Assembly (NCBI GenBank): GCA_031472005.1
Contig: PZJY01000008.1
Span: forward strand, 434,001 to 498,000
Origin: Tetracladium setigerum
Taxonomy: Eukaryota; Ascomycota; Leotiomycetes; Helotiales
Reading direction: 5' to 3'
DNA: 64,000 nucleotides
Program-made: the position numbers and the translations under genes
Notes under the pieces: generated by a model
The model's input: only the letters and a program-made list of their open reading frames with translations
The model's database searches: none
Told to the model about the DNA's origin: nothing
Shown: positions 33,679 through 47,048 of the stretch, piece by piece
Position numbering within the stretch: the first letter of the stretch is position 1
Layout: the number at the start of each line of letters is the position of its first letter

Positions 33679-35572
33679 GACGACAACACCGGGGGGAATA
33701 GGAGCTGCTGGCGCGGAAGGGATCCAGGTCTTTCTCGAGTCGTTACCCAGTACTGCTTGCGCGTCTTGAGATCTTGGACAATTAGCATTTGGAGAGGGCA
33801 GCGCTCATGTCTGGGTTCATTGTCGAATGGCACAGTACAGTAGTAAAGTAGCAGTTGGAGGGAGGGTTGGTAAGCCTTTGGCTTTTGTGGTGGGTGCAGT
33901 ACAAGAAGACTTTGAATGCTGCTTCGGTGCGTTGAGCAAGTGCCTGCAAGGGCCGCGGCCTCGACGATGATGGGAGGAGAGACAGAGAGAGTGAGACAAC
34001 AAAGAAGCGGGCAGTAAATACCTGGGAATGAAGATATATGATTTCAAGAAGACGAAGGAGGGAAGTTTCGTATAGGGACAGACAGCGACAACGATAGATA
34101 ATAAATATTGTGGACAAAGCAAGCGAATGCAGCTCTTGCTGTTGCTCCTCCAGCTCTTGTGTTTGTCGAGAGCAGCAGCTGCTGCTGCTGCTTTGGATGC
34201 TGGGATGGGGACCCACGGCAGGCAAGTGGGTGGGGCAGATCAAAATCCATGATTTTGATTTTCCATTGCCCAATCAGAGGCCCTACTTGGCACACGCGGG
34301 CAGATTACTGTCACGTGCTGGTGGTCGATGTCATTTGTGCCAAGCAAGCAGGCCCCCGTTTACTGCTCACAAGTCTCAACCTCCATTTTATTCATCTCCA
34401 TCATCTCCATCTCCTACCAGGACGATATAAACATACCTTCTCTCACCACTTGTCGAAGCTGTGGACTTAGCTGGGTGTTTTGCGGTATCTCAGTGACTTT
34501 GGATCCCGGAGAATATCTACGGATACGGGAGAAGATACTCCAGCATCGTGCGGCCCGCTTCTCATGTGCTGACTGATTGTAGTAGATTGGTCCACTATAA
34601 GTATCGAAATCCCAAGGACGACCGAGAGATATACGATCGATTCTAAGTTCGAAGCTTTTGTTCCTAGCCCTCCCATGTTGTGCCGTGCTTCCCTTGCTTT
34701 CTTTGCTTTCTTGATGGCGTTATCAACCAACCAGGCTGTCATGGATTGTTGAAGAGTTGACCCTTCGAGTGAAAGGTGGTGGTGCTTGCTTCCTTGCAAT
34801 GTTACACAACACCAGAATGGGTTTTCACGCCTCTCCCAGCCTTCAGCAAGGCTGGCCTACTCGGCGAATTCAATGCCACCACCCGCCCCATTGTGGTTGT
34901 AAATGAACGGGTGTTTGTTGTTCCTCAAGGCTGAGGGTGTAAAGGTTGCACACTCTAAACGCCCATAGGCTGTTTGCAAAGGCAAATGTGAGTTGCAATG
35001 CAAGCCATGGCAAGCTGTCATGCTTTACCCCGCTACAACCGCAATCAATTGGCAAGATAACGAGCTATAATTCACGATTGTTTGCAAAATCATTGGCAAT
35101 GTTTCACCCCCAGCTTGAAGGTTCGGAAAGCGCATGGAGAGTGTGCTACCAGCTTGAAGGCGTTGTGGTAATACTAGCCTCCGTCTCCCCCAACATCAAT
35201 CGTGCTCGACCACTGTCAATACTGCCGGAGAATCCTACGCAACTTCTAATTCCTGCAAATGGCATTCTCTCTCTTTCCCGCAACTATGCGTTGACTTGGC
35301 ATCTCCTTATCCTCTCAACCGCTGTTTTCTCTTTCTCACTCCAAGCTTATACCCCCACCACCACAGCCGTTCGCAGTGTGCATATGCATCCCATCGAGAA
35401 TTTGGTGGGCATGTAATCAATGGCGATGCGACCAGATGCACTGTCGTCTTATTAATAGAGCTGGTGACCTGAGCTCATCAATCCAAATATGTTTCCATAG
35501 CCTTCCTTTTTTTTTTCCTTCATCACGTCTCAGATCCCTACGTTGAAATTCCCAAACTTCTGTCCGAAAGAT
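33679..35572. promoter_or_regulatory. 1.9 kb divergent upstream region, vtc4 / ankyrin-CorA gene
   Basis: Upstream of both genes. It contains a tacagtacagtag cluster near 33833, a run of gctgct codon-like repeats near 34180, and a CT-rich stretch just before the right-hand gene. No conserved ORF. Confidence 0.5.
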
Positions 35573-38500
35573 ATGGAGAACGAACGGGCTCAGCCTTCAG
35601 ATCCCACAACGGTGATATACGGAGATAACCTCCCTTTCAATGGGACAGAAAAGATTATGGAGCCCGATATAGAGAGCACCCTCCTGGAGGACCGAGATCC
35701 ATTCACCGTCTACCGATCCTCGAACACAAACAACGGAGGTGTTGTCGATTATGGAGCCGACGATAGATACAAACCGATAGATCTCTATACATCCCGGCTA
35801 GAAGTCGTTGATGAACCAAATTCACCAGAGAGGGGACATACGAAACCTAAAAAGAAACCAAGAAAACATCGCAAGAAGTCTCTCGAACAAGAAGCCGACG
35901 AGGAGCTTGCGAAGATGATGGAGACCTTTGGTACCAATTTTTGGAAGCGAGGCGACGGTGACGGCGACGGCGACGATTGTAGACCGGCCCGTAAAATTAC
36001 AAAAGAATCACAGCAATCCGCCGACAAAAGAACATCAAAAGTAGATCTTGATTTTGATGTGTTGACTGATCAATTTCACGAGGCTGCAAGGGCCGGCAAT
36101 GTCCAGCAGGTGAGAGATATGATGAAGAAGGGAATTAACGTTGGTGTACAGGACAACGAGAAGGCTACCGCACTGCACTATGCTGCTAAATCCGGTGAGG
36201 TACCTGTCATCAAGTTGCTCTTGAACAACGGCGCCGACATTGATGCACGGGATCATGCTGGGAAAACTCCTCTATACTGGGCAGCCAAAGAAGGGCAGGC
36301 TACAACTGTTAAGCACTTGCTGGATCTGGACGCTAGTCTAGATATCAAGACTGCGACCGGCTGGACGCCCCTGCACACTGCTGCTCGAGATGGCCGTGAT
36401 GAGATTGTGAGCATTCTTTTGGGCCATGGACTTAATCCCGATGCAAAAAGTCATCTTGGGGTCACACCTTTGTATTTGGCAGCGCTGAAGGAGAACAGAA
36501 ACTGTTCATTATCGCTACTCAAAGCAGGTGCGAACCCAAAGCTCAAGAGCACCGAAGGCAACTCTCCCATACAAGTCGCCATTTCAAACTACAACAAAGT
36601 AATGCTCAAGGATATGCTGTCTGCACTGGTACCAAAACTCGAAGATGCGACGTACGAGGAAATGATGCTCTGTCTTGGAACGGAATCTGAGGAATATCAA
36701 ACGAGCACATTATGGACTGCAGTGGAAACTGGCACTGACGACCTAATCAAACTATTTCTCGCTCTCGGAGTGGACATGGAAAATAAGAACGACGAGGGAT
36801 ATACTATTCTTCACGTGGCAATCATCCATGGGCATGTGTCTACGACCCAGATCATCCTAAACCAGGGTGCTGACACCGAAGCAAAGACCAAGGATGGATC
36901 CACTGCCCTCCTTCTCGCTGCGGCCTCAAATCGAGCAGATATAGTAAATGTGCTACTGGACAGCAATGCTAACATCGAAGCAAAGACTGCCCTTGCCGGA
37001 AGAACGGCGCTCCACATCGCAGCAAACCTAGCCAATTTGAAGTTTGGCAGGCTTTACGCTGAAGAAGCCAAGGATCTAGTTCGAGTTTTGCTCAAGCGAG
37101 GTGCCTACTTCGGAGCCACAGATAAGATGGGGCTCACTCCTCTTCAACTGGCTAAGCGTGTTAAGGGCCAAGGTCGAGCTGCTACCGATGTGCTCCTTAA
37201 TCCTCCTGCGGTGGAGGGACGATCGGGGTACGAAGAGCCTATGCCGCCGGCTTCCACACTATCGAACAACGAAGAGCAAGTTTGTAGAGAGTTTGATGCA
37301 TTCATAGTCGACTTTCATCAACGCGCAAGAGAGCCTTCCAAGCATGAACCTAACGCTCCCCAACAGCTGTACGGAAAACGTTCCAGGAGGGGAGCACAGT
37401 TTCCGGAGCAAGCCACCAACACGAACTCTGATGAGCCATACGCCTTGAAGGAACAAAAGATTTTCATGGACCGCGTGGACTGGTTACCAAGAATAAAGAG
37501 TGTGCATGCGGTCACACACTCTACTGGGCCAAAGAAGATCATGGAGGAGGCACGTCAAAACATGATGATCGATTCGAAGCACCTCTTCCGCTGGGTTCAT
37601 GTTCCCGCTAATAATGTAAGCTTGGTTTTTCACCAGAGCTCAACCTGAGGTATCTTACTGACAAGGCTTTAGATTGCCTGGGTCAAGGTAAAGTAAATTC
37701 GACGCTTGGGATCTCTCCCACTGACTCTTCTTGAAGGATCTTGTTCATAAAATTTGCCTCGAAAGGGGAAATAGGAAGGGCCATTTCGAAGACATGGCCA
37801 ACTTTGTGAGCAAGACAGGTAGTGAACGATGGGGCGCAATGGCTCATTCGCGATATATGATGACCTCCTTTACTGTGAGCAAAATCAGCAGCTTCTAATG
37901 TTATCCGTAACTCACCAACATTCGTCATAGGTTCAGGGAAGTAACAAACCAGAAAAAAAGAATATCGTGAACGATACGAGAAGAACGGTCAAGAGTCAAG
38001 AGAGTAACGGACAGAACCAAAAACCTCAAGAAACGCCGTCGACAGAGTATTTGGACACCAAATTAGCCATCTATGTAGGCGGCTCTGGCGTTATGTTTAG
38101 TACCAAAGATTTTTTCTAACATGTGTAGATGCCATTCTTGAACTTCGATACCACAGCATCGCGAAAAGAGATTTCCGATATCGTCAAACAATTCGAATCA
38201 CGTGAAGAACCAAGTTTGACAGCCGCAGAGGCTGCGCAACACTCCGAAGTCCAACCTGACAGTGACAATTTCTTCCAATCCGGACACCACAATAAGTCTG
38301 AGGGGAAGGCCAACAGAAAAGACCCAGCAAAACCCCCAATAGGTAGAAGGGCATCACAATCCGAAACGTTCTTTCTCGGAAGAGATGGCTCAAATGTTTA
38401 TCCAATTGGGGGAAAAGGTCATTCACATCGAAGAACCCCTGGGAGCAAGATTCGACCTAGACCTAACTTCAGAGAGTTGGATTCAGCCCATGTCATGACT

Positions 38501-41422
38501 GACTCTAAAATGACCACGATAAATAGTGTTAGCCACATGGAGAAATACAGAATGCTCATACGAGAATATCTAACTCACAGACACGGAGCAATTCACCTCT
38601 CTCGCACTCTTGATCAATTCTATTACAACTCCATCGGAACGGCTACGCGAGATCAAGATCAAGTCGTGTATAGATTTTCGAAGAATCATCAAATGCCCGT
38701 GGTTGTCAAGTCCGAGATTATGGATCCCTACCATCAAGACTCTTTTGCTGAGGATATCGAGGTAGCTTCGGAATCTGAGGATAGACTTCCCACGGGCGAT
38801 TCAACAAGGGACAATCAGAATTATGGTAGTGGTGCTTTCTTGAGCAAATTTCGGGATGCTGATGAGGGTGGTATGAGGCCGATATCTTCGAAGCGGAAAG
38901 AGGCGGAGGAGATAGCGTATGCGTATACAGAAAATCCTAGGATATTCACTGTTGATCAAATGTAAGTCTGGCTTTTTTTTGGTTTCTATTGCAAGAGAAG
39001 TTATTGAAAGATGATATTTGACGGTTGTCGAGAAGCATCCACTCTCTGGTTCAAATTAAACGATTTAAATACATGAGTAGAACTGAATTTGGCTGACGAT
39101 TTTTATGCAAAGGTGGATTTGGATCATTGACGAAGGTATCAACGTTTCTTCCCTTTCCCCCACATATTGTTTTCTTACTTGAGAACTATTTTTGCTTCAC
39201 CTCAAGCTCGATGTTCAACGATGAGTCAACCATATCAGCATCTCCCATGAAGATCTTTCCCCCTACGACGTTGCCAGCAGAACGACAAAGACAAAATTCT
39301 AACAAACTTACAGAAACAATTATCTCCAGTTTCCCACAGAGATGGGGCGAGGAAGCAAGTCAAGAACCCAAAGTCCTCGAAACAATCCAAGCACATCTCA
39401 GCGAGAAGAATCGACCACAAGTAAAATCCGTCTACGAGATGGCGGCCATGATAACGAGTTACTGCATTCGCTTCGCTGATAAATGTAGCGTCAAAGGGAA
39501 CGTGAAGGGTAAGGACTTTGAGGAAAGTTTTCTGCAGATCTATGCGTCTGCGGTCAGTAATATGGTGTGTACTGAGCTAGAGAGTTCCTATCTGGGGACA
39601 GAATTCTTGCTAACCAGGTATGAAGGCCGATAACGAAGCAACGCTTTTCAAGAAGTTTCAGGATCAGATTCTAGCTGCGAAGTTCAAGGCATTGGCTTCA
39701 CTGGACTCCGAAAGTAAGAATGACGAAAGTACGACTGAGCCCGAGGACGACGAAGACCGGGACAAGAAAACAGCTGCAAGAGAGTACCTCACTAAGAGTT
39801 CTTACCGAATCGGCAACCCTCCGGAGCAAACAAGCAAGATTCAGCTCCCTTCAGATCAACAAGCCAAGAAAGAGCATGGAGACGAAAAGTACGCCAACTA
39901 CCCATCTGCAGCATCCAAACCCATCATTCCAAAAGAAAAATCCCACCATTCATCAACCTCAACTCTCGAAAAGCCCCTCATCGTCAACGACCTCCCTGAT
40001 GAAAACAAGCACACACATCGTCAACTCGAAGGTAAATCTGACATCTCAGGCGAGATTGAAGTTCTCAAAGAAATCAAAGATATCCGCGACGAGCTCAATA
40101 TCCTGCATCGCATTTTGGAAGAGCAGAAGTCAATCGCCGATAAGTTGTTTAGCGCAAATAATCGGTTGAAAATGCATCGGCATGTGCAGGACTATTATTT
40201 GGAGAAGAGTGGGTTAGAGAGAAGGATTCAGGATGTAGAGAAGATGGACAGAGATGCTCAGAGGACTTATTTACATGTGCGTCTTCTTCTTTTTGAAGGA
40301 ATTGGACGATTTTTTTACAATTATTCTCGTCGAATAAGTTGACAAGACTGACATTCGTTGTAGGTCAATAACCTCCTGGATCTCAAGCAAAAGCAAGCCA
40401 ACATTGACGAGGCGCTCGCGGGAGCAAAGCAAGGAGAAGTAGCCGCAAACCAGGCAACGATAGCTGCAGATCAAGGAGCCGTTGTCTTGATCTTCACATT
40501 AGTCACCATTATATTCGTTAGTTTACTCCCTTCCTATCTCTACTCCCCACTCTACCAAAGCTAACTCAAACCTCAATTCACACCGAACAGTTACCAATGT
40601 CATTCCTAACCTCTCTCTATGCGCTAAACATCAATTCCTTCCCCATGATCAAGGAGGAGAACTCTCATATCCACCGTCATATATCTTCTCCCGCGTTTGT
40701 AAGCTAGCTCGCTTTCCCTTATATTTTGGTCTTTAAATCCCCGAACTTCCTTCCAATATATTTTCTAGACTATAATTAAGACTCTTGTGTGTCATAGTTG
40801 GCATCTCCACAGCGATAGCATGTGTCCTCCTCCCCTCGCCTTTCAAGCGCGCCGCATCCGCGAATTCTTCACACGCAAGCAATTGGAGTTTGATAGATAT
40901 CGCGAAGCGCGGCGTCAAGTGCGGATTCCTCGCCCTCCTCGCCCTCCTCACGGAAATCATACCGTTGAGGACAGGGGGAAGGACAAAGATCCAGTCACCC
41001 CAAAGAGATCGCCGCAATTGGATTCTCAGGGCAAGGATGAAAGAGGATCAACGTATGTAAGTCGTAGGTTGTTTCATGACCAGAGAGGAAGGGAGATTAG
41101 AACGCCAACACCGAAGGAGAGAGTGAGAATTGATGTTGGGGTGAGGGGGGGAACTGGGAGTTTGCAGGAGGGAGGGGGAGGAAGTGATATGCATGTGCAC
41201 GTGCAGAATGGTCATGGGAATGGGAATGGTAATGGAAATCTAAATGGAAAGATGAAAGATGGTGGAAGAAGTGAAGATACGAGGACTGCTGTTAGGGCTC
41301 GCGCTCACACAGGCGGTGTCGTTGCTTGGGTGAGGAAAGTTATGGGAGGGAAATGGTGGGTGATGTTGAAGTGGGGAAAGAGAGAGCTTGAGGATCTTAG
41401 GATAGGTTTTCCTACTAGATAG
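35573..41422 (+). CDS. Ankyrin-repeat protein with C-terminal CorA-like membrane domain, two frame breaks
   Basis: Eleven exons: 35573-37615, 37673-37687, 37737-37874, 37931-38074, 38129-38961, 39113-39135, 39314-39556, 39618-40276, 40364-40516, 40591-40698, 40798-41422; about 1,661 aa. The frame is open upstream to 35543 but the first ATG is 35573. About ten ankyrin repeats (residues 165-540) are followed by a conserved central block (LFRWVHVPANN, AIYMPFLNF, LDQFYYNS, MWIWIIDE, IISSFPQRWG). A helical part and two membrane helices resemble CorA Mg2+ channels: EAMDRD-like VEKMDRDAQRTY, NLLDLKQKQAN, then SFLTSLYALNI and FGISTAIACVLL. The GMN filter of CorA is ALN here. Two CCCC runs (40641-40644, 40833-40836) each need a fifth C to keep NSFPHDQGGELSYPPSY and LLPLAFQARR in frame. 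Function is unknown; transport is inferred only. Confidence 0.85.
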
Positions 41423-41657
41423 AAGTTCAAGAGTCTGAGTTGTGGATATGCTGTTGGTCTTGGTCGCGAAGCCGTCTGGAAGCGAGGACAGAGTGTCTAG
41501 CTACCAAGGAAAAATTGTAATCTTATAATTAAATTTGGGAGTACTGACCTGGCCCAAAGAAATCTTATCACATTTTGACCTTCATCCATGAGATTAGCGT
41601 ATCAAAACTATAAACATTTATTCGTACAACAGCAACCGCATCTTCATAAATCATATC

Positions 41658-43054
41658 TTATCTAGCATTGTAGAAAGACTTCTCCGAGCTCACTTCCTTC
41701 CCATTAACATCAACCTCCGAAAGTTCAATGCTTCGTCGGACCACAATCCCCTTATTGTCCATTCCCGAGCTCAATTTATTATTGACCAAGATGTCATTAT
41801 CGCTATCATCCTCCGCATTCACCTGACTCCTACTTCCCATATGCCTCCACCCATCTCCGCTCGGGAACTCTCCATTTCTTGTCCTCGCCTGACTACCATT
41901 TGTCGCACCCGTCCTCGTCCCACTCGATAAATTTGGAGCTTTGCGACGAAGCGTGAACAGAGTAGGCACATTCGCCACAAACGCCGCGCCGAACGATTCA
42001 ACCGATGCCCAGGTCGTTCGATTCACCTGCGCGGATCCATTCGCGAAGTTAAGCGGGAGACGAATGACGGTGATTGCGACGAGGAAGAACCCAACGGAGA
42101 AGAGCGCGGCGACGCGAAGTCGTTCGATGAGCGATCGTTGCATTTTGAAGAGGGTGGGCATGGGAAGGAAGATAAGCATGAGGTCTGTGACGATGTTTAG
42201 GGCGCCGAGGATGATGAGTTGGCCGAGTGCTTGTGAGCAGGTTCCTGTACTTGAAGGTGAGAAAAAGATATTGCGTGGTTACTTCTGCGCTGGAGTACTG
42301 ACCTGCGTTGGGAATGATTTGCCAGTAGTGTTGCACTGGTCTGCAATCTGTGAAGGTGACTACCTGGATCACGATATACGTTGCTGCTAAAATCGCCCAG
42401 TATATGTTCATGACCATGTCTGCCCATGGAAGACCAACTAGCATGCGTTTGTATAAAATCATGACCACGCATTTCTGAAGCCAGATGCTAGATTGCCGGA
42501 CAAAGTCAGCATATCAGATTCGAACAGAGCCTGTCTGGAACCAGAAAGACTGACTAGGTGTTGTAGAACGTCCGATTCACAAGTGTCAACTTGCTTCCCA
42601 CTGTTCTTCGGTAGAGCTCTTCGGGTGAAAAGACATGGTTGAGTCGATATTTAGCCGTCATGTTGTTGCTGCCCCAAACCAGTACCACATGGACGAACGA
42701 CATTCGTGCTACCAGGCATAACATGCATACCATGGTGAGGTAGTCGCTGAGTTCCCATTTTTGCCCTCGGTATCGACGCATAAACAGTCGAGCTATCATC
42801 AACGCCTCTCCTAGCCATGTGAAAACATACACAAGAACGATTGTTTGGTACTGTATCAATATTAGTAAAGACTTCGGAAACTGTGGACGAAGCTGGATGT
42901 ATCAAGCCGGAGACATGTCTTGGGAGAGCTTTCCACTTGGAATACAAGCCTCAACACTTGAGATGAATTCAATGCCATGATTTTCAACTTCTTCCACAAC
43001 TAGGATTTGAACATCAGATGAATCTCAACTTACAGTCTCCGCCGAGATAGCCAT
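41658..43054 (-). CDS. Rhodopsin-domain (PTH11-like) seven-helix membrane protein
   Basis: Exons in coding order: 43054-43034, 42850-42555, 42487-42303, 42244-41658; 362 aa in frame. It begins MAISAETYQTIVLVYVFTW and continues with ALMIARLFMRRYRG, a cysteine-containing extracellular segment (FTDCRPVQHYW), then GTCSQALGQLIILGALNIV and TDLMLIFLPMPTL, all typical of the large fungal rhodopsin-like/PTH11-related family (Fung_rhodopsin). Seven hydrophobic stretches can be counted. The C-terminal tail of about 120 residues is hydrophilic, Ser/Asn/Arg-rich, and likely cytosolic. PTH11 itself is a surface-sensing receptor in Magnaporthe; most relatives, including this one, have no known ligand. No CFEM domain is present. 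No frame break. Confidence 0.87.
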
Positions 43055-44458
43055 CTTAGCTGAAGTTGTCTCCTGGTGGAGCGTCGACAGTGCCGACCGC
43101 GATAACGTCCAAATTTACCAAGATGTCGAAGAGAATGTGGACAGTGGAAGACATAAGAAAAGGCTTGAGGGTGGAGCTAGCTAGATATCTATGTAGCTAT
43201 TAATTCTAAAGACGAAGACGAACCCCTTGGTCCCTATCCAGGTCGTTTGATTCCAGGTTCCAACATCAGTATGCGAGACTTGGCAGTCTGGGATCTATTC
43301 TCCAGGAACACGGGCAATGGGATGAATAAGGGAATGATCAACTGCGCCATTGGGTCTTATCATGCAACTTATTACAACTGCCATGCCCCCACCTTTTGGC
43401 GGGTGGCTCGGTGTTCATATTTGTGTAACTCAAGGTTTCTGGAAGGATTTGGAAACGAGAAAGCCGAGCGTAAAACACTACAACAACACAACGCCACAAC
43501 ACCACAGCACAACTTCAAATAATTATCTTTTAGACATGTTTTCTAACCTCATATTTAACATATAAACAGGTTCAAGCAGCGTCTTTCCAGCTTCAATGAT
43601 GTTTAGTACGACCCCCTATGTCGGGCATCGTGAGTAAGTGTTCTGTAAGCCAAGGTGACATTTTGCAAGAACAGGGAAGAATCTTCGCGGTAGTTACAGC
43701 TTTCCCAATCCCAATCCCTATCCGTCTCAGCCGCCCTTCCACATTCGTTCCCATTATTCCTTCGAAAAGTGAGGCAATTTTTGGGGCACATACGAAGGTG
43801 GTGTGTCGTTCGAGTTTTGTCTTGGCTTGAACTCTAATTGAAATCCCGTTACAAAGTGGTCCCCTAAATATTTTCACTTCAAGACTCTCCCACTGGTCCT
43901 CATCTAGTATTAGCAAAGCCTGTTACAAGTGTGAATATACAACCTGCCCTAGAACATGTTGAACAGATTATACTTTTTATATCACTGGGTTGTGGGGGAT
44001 TGTGGCACTTTGGAGTAATGTACACAATAATATATCTGGGGATTTCAGGGGCAGGACTATTCCCCGCTATGGGTAAAGCCCGGAAAGACCATGACTCGAC
44101 CCCCATGACAACCCGATACCCATCGAGGAAGCATACGAAGCAAATGAATCTCATTTCAATTCATTGAGGAAAGAGTTGAGATTACAAAGACAAACTCAAT
44201 ATTGTTCGCCCCTTTCGGACTCAATTTTCAGTGCGCTTTTAGAATCAATTTCAATTGGCCCCTTTGCCAAGGGGAAAGTTCCTCTTTGAATACACTTCAT
44301 TCATTTGACAACTCCGCTTGCTGATGGAGATGATCCGCCTTATCTGGCGGTATCGGTCCTTTCATCTACCATGTGGCATTTAAGGTTCGTCTTCTGCACT
44401 TTGGAGGCTTCAGGTTCTTCGATCTTCATCCTGTCCTTACAGTAACACTAACATCATC
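43055..44458. promoter_or_regulatory. 1.4 kb divergent upstream region
   Basis: Between the rhodopsin-domain gene and the secreted hydrolase. The right end has a probable leader (cctgtccttacagtaacactaac). Other open frames are short and have no recognisable features. Confidence 0.5.
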
Positions 44459-45721
44459 ATGTTACTCAAGACCCTCCTCGTGGCCAGCTCCTTAATTGTT
44501 TCCAGAGCTTCGGCATGGAACTGGCCTTCGCCTTGGGGGAGTGCAGGTGATAACGACTGGGCCAACAGTGTAGAGGCATTCGCTGCACGCGAGTACTTCT
44601 ACATTGGAGGGAACTATGTGAACACCACAAACGGTGGTCATCTGTTCGCCAACCAGATGTATGTTGAGAAGTTGATTCCCAAGAAGACTACTCAGAAGTT
44701 CCCTTTGGTGTTCATCCACGGCCAAGCACAAACTGGAACCGTAAGCCCACTTACTCACTCCATCAAGCGCTCAGACTGCGTGCTAACATCAGTCACAGAA
44801 CTGGTTGATCAAGCCTGATGGAACACCAGGATGGGCAACATACTTCCTAAACAAGGGATATGTTGTCTATATCATCGACCAGACTGAGCGTGGAAGAAGT
44901 GCGTGGAACCCTGCCGCGGGAACCACCCAGACAACCTACTCAGCCGAGATCATCGAGCAACGCTTCACTGCCGTCAAGGATTTCATGCTTTGGCCTCAAG
45001 CTGCCTTGCACACACAATGGCCTGGTGTAAGTGTTTCTAAATGCCAAGCCCTTTCAAAAATATTGCTAACTTACCTCCCTAGACCGGACTTATGGGAGAT
45101 GCCATCTTTGACCAATACTACGCATCAAACATCCAGTTCCAATCCAACACCGTCACCCAAGAGACCAAGATGCAAGCCGCAGGAGTCGCCCTCCTCAAGA
45201 AAATCGGCGCCGCAGTCCTCATCGCCCACTCGCAAGGTGGACTCATCCCATGGGTCATCGCCGACGCCGCTCCAAGCCTCGTCAAAGCCATCATCAGCAT
45301 TGAGCCCACCGGACCCCCCTTCATCGATGGTGTCTTCTCCAGCGGCCGCACACGTATCTACGGCCTCACTAACATCCCACTCACCTACGATCCCGCACCA
45401 ACCGACACCGTCGCTCCTCTCCAAACTCAAGTCGTCAATAACACAGGTACCGGAACCGGAACCTGCATCATCCAAGCAGAGCCCGCGAGACAGCTTGTCA
45501 ATCTCAAGAACATCCCCACATTGTTGGAGACGGCTGAGGCAAGCTACCATGCCGTCTATGATGACTGCACATACTTCTTCTTGAAGCAAGCTGGTGTGCC
45601 CGTGGAGTATATGAAGTTGGGTGAGATTGGGATTCACGGAAATGGACATTTGCACTTCATGGAGAAGAACAGTGATACCATTGCTGCTAAATTGAATGCG
45701 TGGATCCAGAAGAAGTGTTAA
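44459..45721 (+). CDS. Secreted alpha/beta hydrolase
   Basis: Exons: 44459-44740, 44799-45026, 45083-45721; 382 aa in frame. A signal peptide (MLLKTLLVASSLIVSRASA) is followed by a mature enzyme. FPLVFIHGQAQTGTNW is the oxyanion-hole strand, GYVVYIIDQTERGRS the next strand, and IAHSQGGLIPW the nucleophile elbow with Ser220. The late GIHGNGHLHFMEKNS supplies the probable catalytic His. Asn-x-Ser/Thr sites (NTT, NNT) suggest N-glycosylation. Substrate is unknown; an esterase acting on plant or environmental esters is a guess. The first 400 bp of exon 3 are strongly C-rich and the end is G/T-rich. No frame break. Confidence 0.87.
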
Positions 45722-46668
45722 AACTTAAAAAAGTTATGTTTGTAACGATAGAAGCCCTCCAAACCAAATACAGAGATGATAATGATAATGTTTAGTCTTT
45801 CATCAATTTTATTGAACCAAGGTGACAGAGCCAGAAAAATTCCTGAAAACAGTTGTCGTGACATAAGAAATTAGGAGTGAATCTATACAAGCCCATATAG
45901 AGTAACATGTACTGATACTATTACTAGAGTGTATAGTGCTTATATAATAGCAAGTCGAAATCAAGTCGTTGAATGCGCGGTATAGGCAAGAGCTGCAGCA
46001 AGTTGATCTCTATGATCTATCAGCGGCCACCACCGTCCATCCCATTGATAGCCAAACCCAGATCCGAAGCCAAAAAACACCGCAGCTTTTACAATGTCCT
46101 CGAGCTATATCAAACTCTCGTCTCGCAATAGTACCGCTAAGGATTTGAACCTGATTGCTCCCTCCCTGAGACTAACAAAAATCCTATCTTGCTTCCTTCT
46201 CACTCATCCACTGTACTAAAATAAAACTCTGTTCTACTTTCCGAAATGCTATGAGCTTGTTAAGAAAGATGCTTGTTTGCACCTCCCCCACCCCCTTGGG
46301 GCAATGCATGCCAGTGACGGCGTACAGTACAGTAAGATTACATTTGCTTGCAGAGAGCTGTTACTAAATCCACTGGGTAAATTACTGACCCGTTTCACGG
46401 GCGGCCAGCTTTTTGTAGGTCGCTGATTTTTTTGAGCAGTTTGATGAGCAGGAAATAACTACAGATTTACAATGAAAAATGAGGAATAACATACTATAAG
46501 TAAGAATTCTAAATGATCCGCTGGAAGGTAGAATTCTGCCCCTGTTATACTGACTCCTCCTCCAGCAAGGGATTTTTCTCAGAAGAAGTCACTAATATTG
46601 CCTGACTGCCATATTGTAAATTGAGATATACTGAACGAACCATGACATCTGTGAAAGAGGAGGAGAGA

Positions 46669-46722
46669 GAACAAGAGCAAGAACAAGAACAAGAACAAGA
46701 ACAAGAGCAAGAGCAGGACCAT
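46669..46722. repeat. (GAACAA/GAGCAA)9 hexamer repeat
   Basis: Nine adjacent hexamers: gaacaa, gagcaa, five gaacaa, gagcaa, gagcag. On the minus strand it reads as a Cys/Ser repeat in a short frame, on the plus strand as Glu-Gln; neither belongs to a recognised gene. Confidence 0.9.
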
Positions 46723-46775
46723 CCACACACATGCACATCAACACATGAGATTTTATATTGATTTTGAGTTTTGTT

Positions 46776-47048
46776 TCAATTGATTTGTATTTTACTTTCT
46801 CTCTCTCTCATCTCATCCCATTTCTCCCTACTCTCCCTCAAGTGAATGAATACAGGGGTATATCGTACCAAAAGTTCTCCCAAAGCCCAACCAATGCTTG
46901 CGGACATCAAAATGATGCCCTTGACAATGCTAAAAAACGTGTCTACTCGCTCTCTCGCTCTGATAAAAAGAAAACCTATGATCAGAAAGAACAATAATTC
47001 CTGGGTTTCGCCCCAAAACACCAAATAAAATGCTCCGCTCCTTTCCAT
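46776..47048 (-). CDS. Doubtful small membrane protein
   Basis: An ATG-started frame of 90 aa with two hydrophobic segments (ELLFFLIIGFLFI and IVKGIILMSASIGWALGELL) separated by a charged loop (RARERVD) and a very charged C-terminus (RESREKWDEMRERES). The membrane-loop-membrane layout looks less random than most short frames here, but I do not recognise a family, and the charged tail is encoded by simple-sequence DNA. Confidence 0.22.
   Translation of the reverse strand: MERSGAFYLVFWGETQELLFFLIIGFLFIRARERVDTFFSIVKGIILMSASIGWALGELLVRYTPVFIHLRESREKWDEMRERESKIQIN

Noticed and set aside
35543..35572. Start of the ankyrin gene ten codons upstream
   Set aside because: The codon there is TTG; the first ATG in frame is 35573, which suits a nuclear fungal gene.
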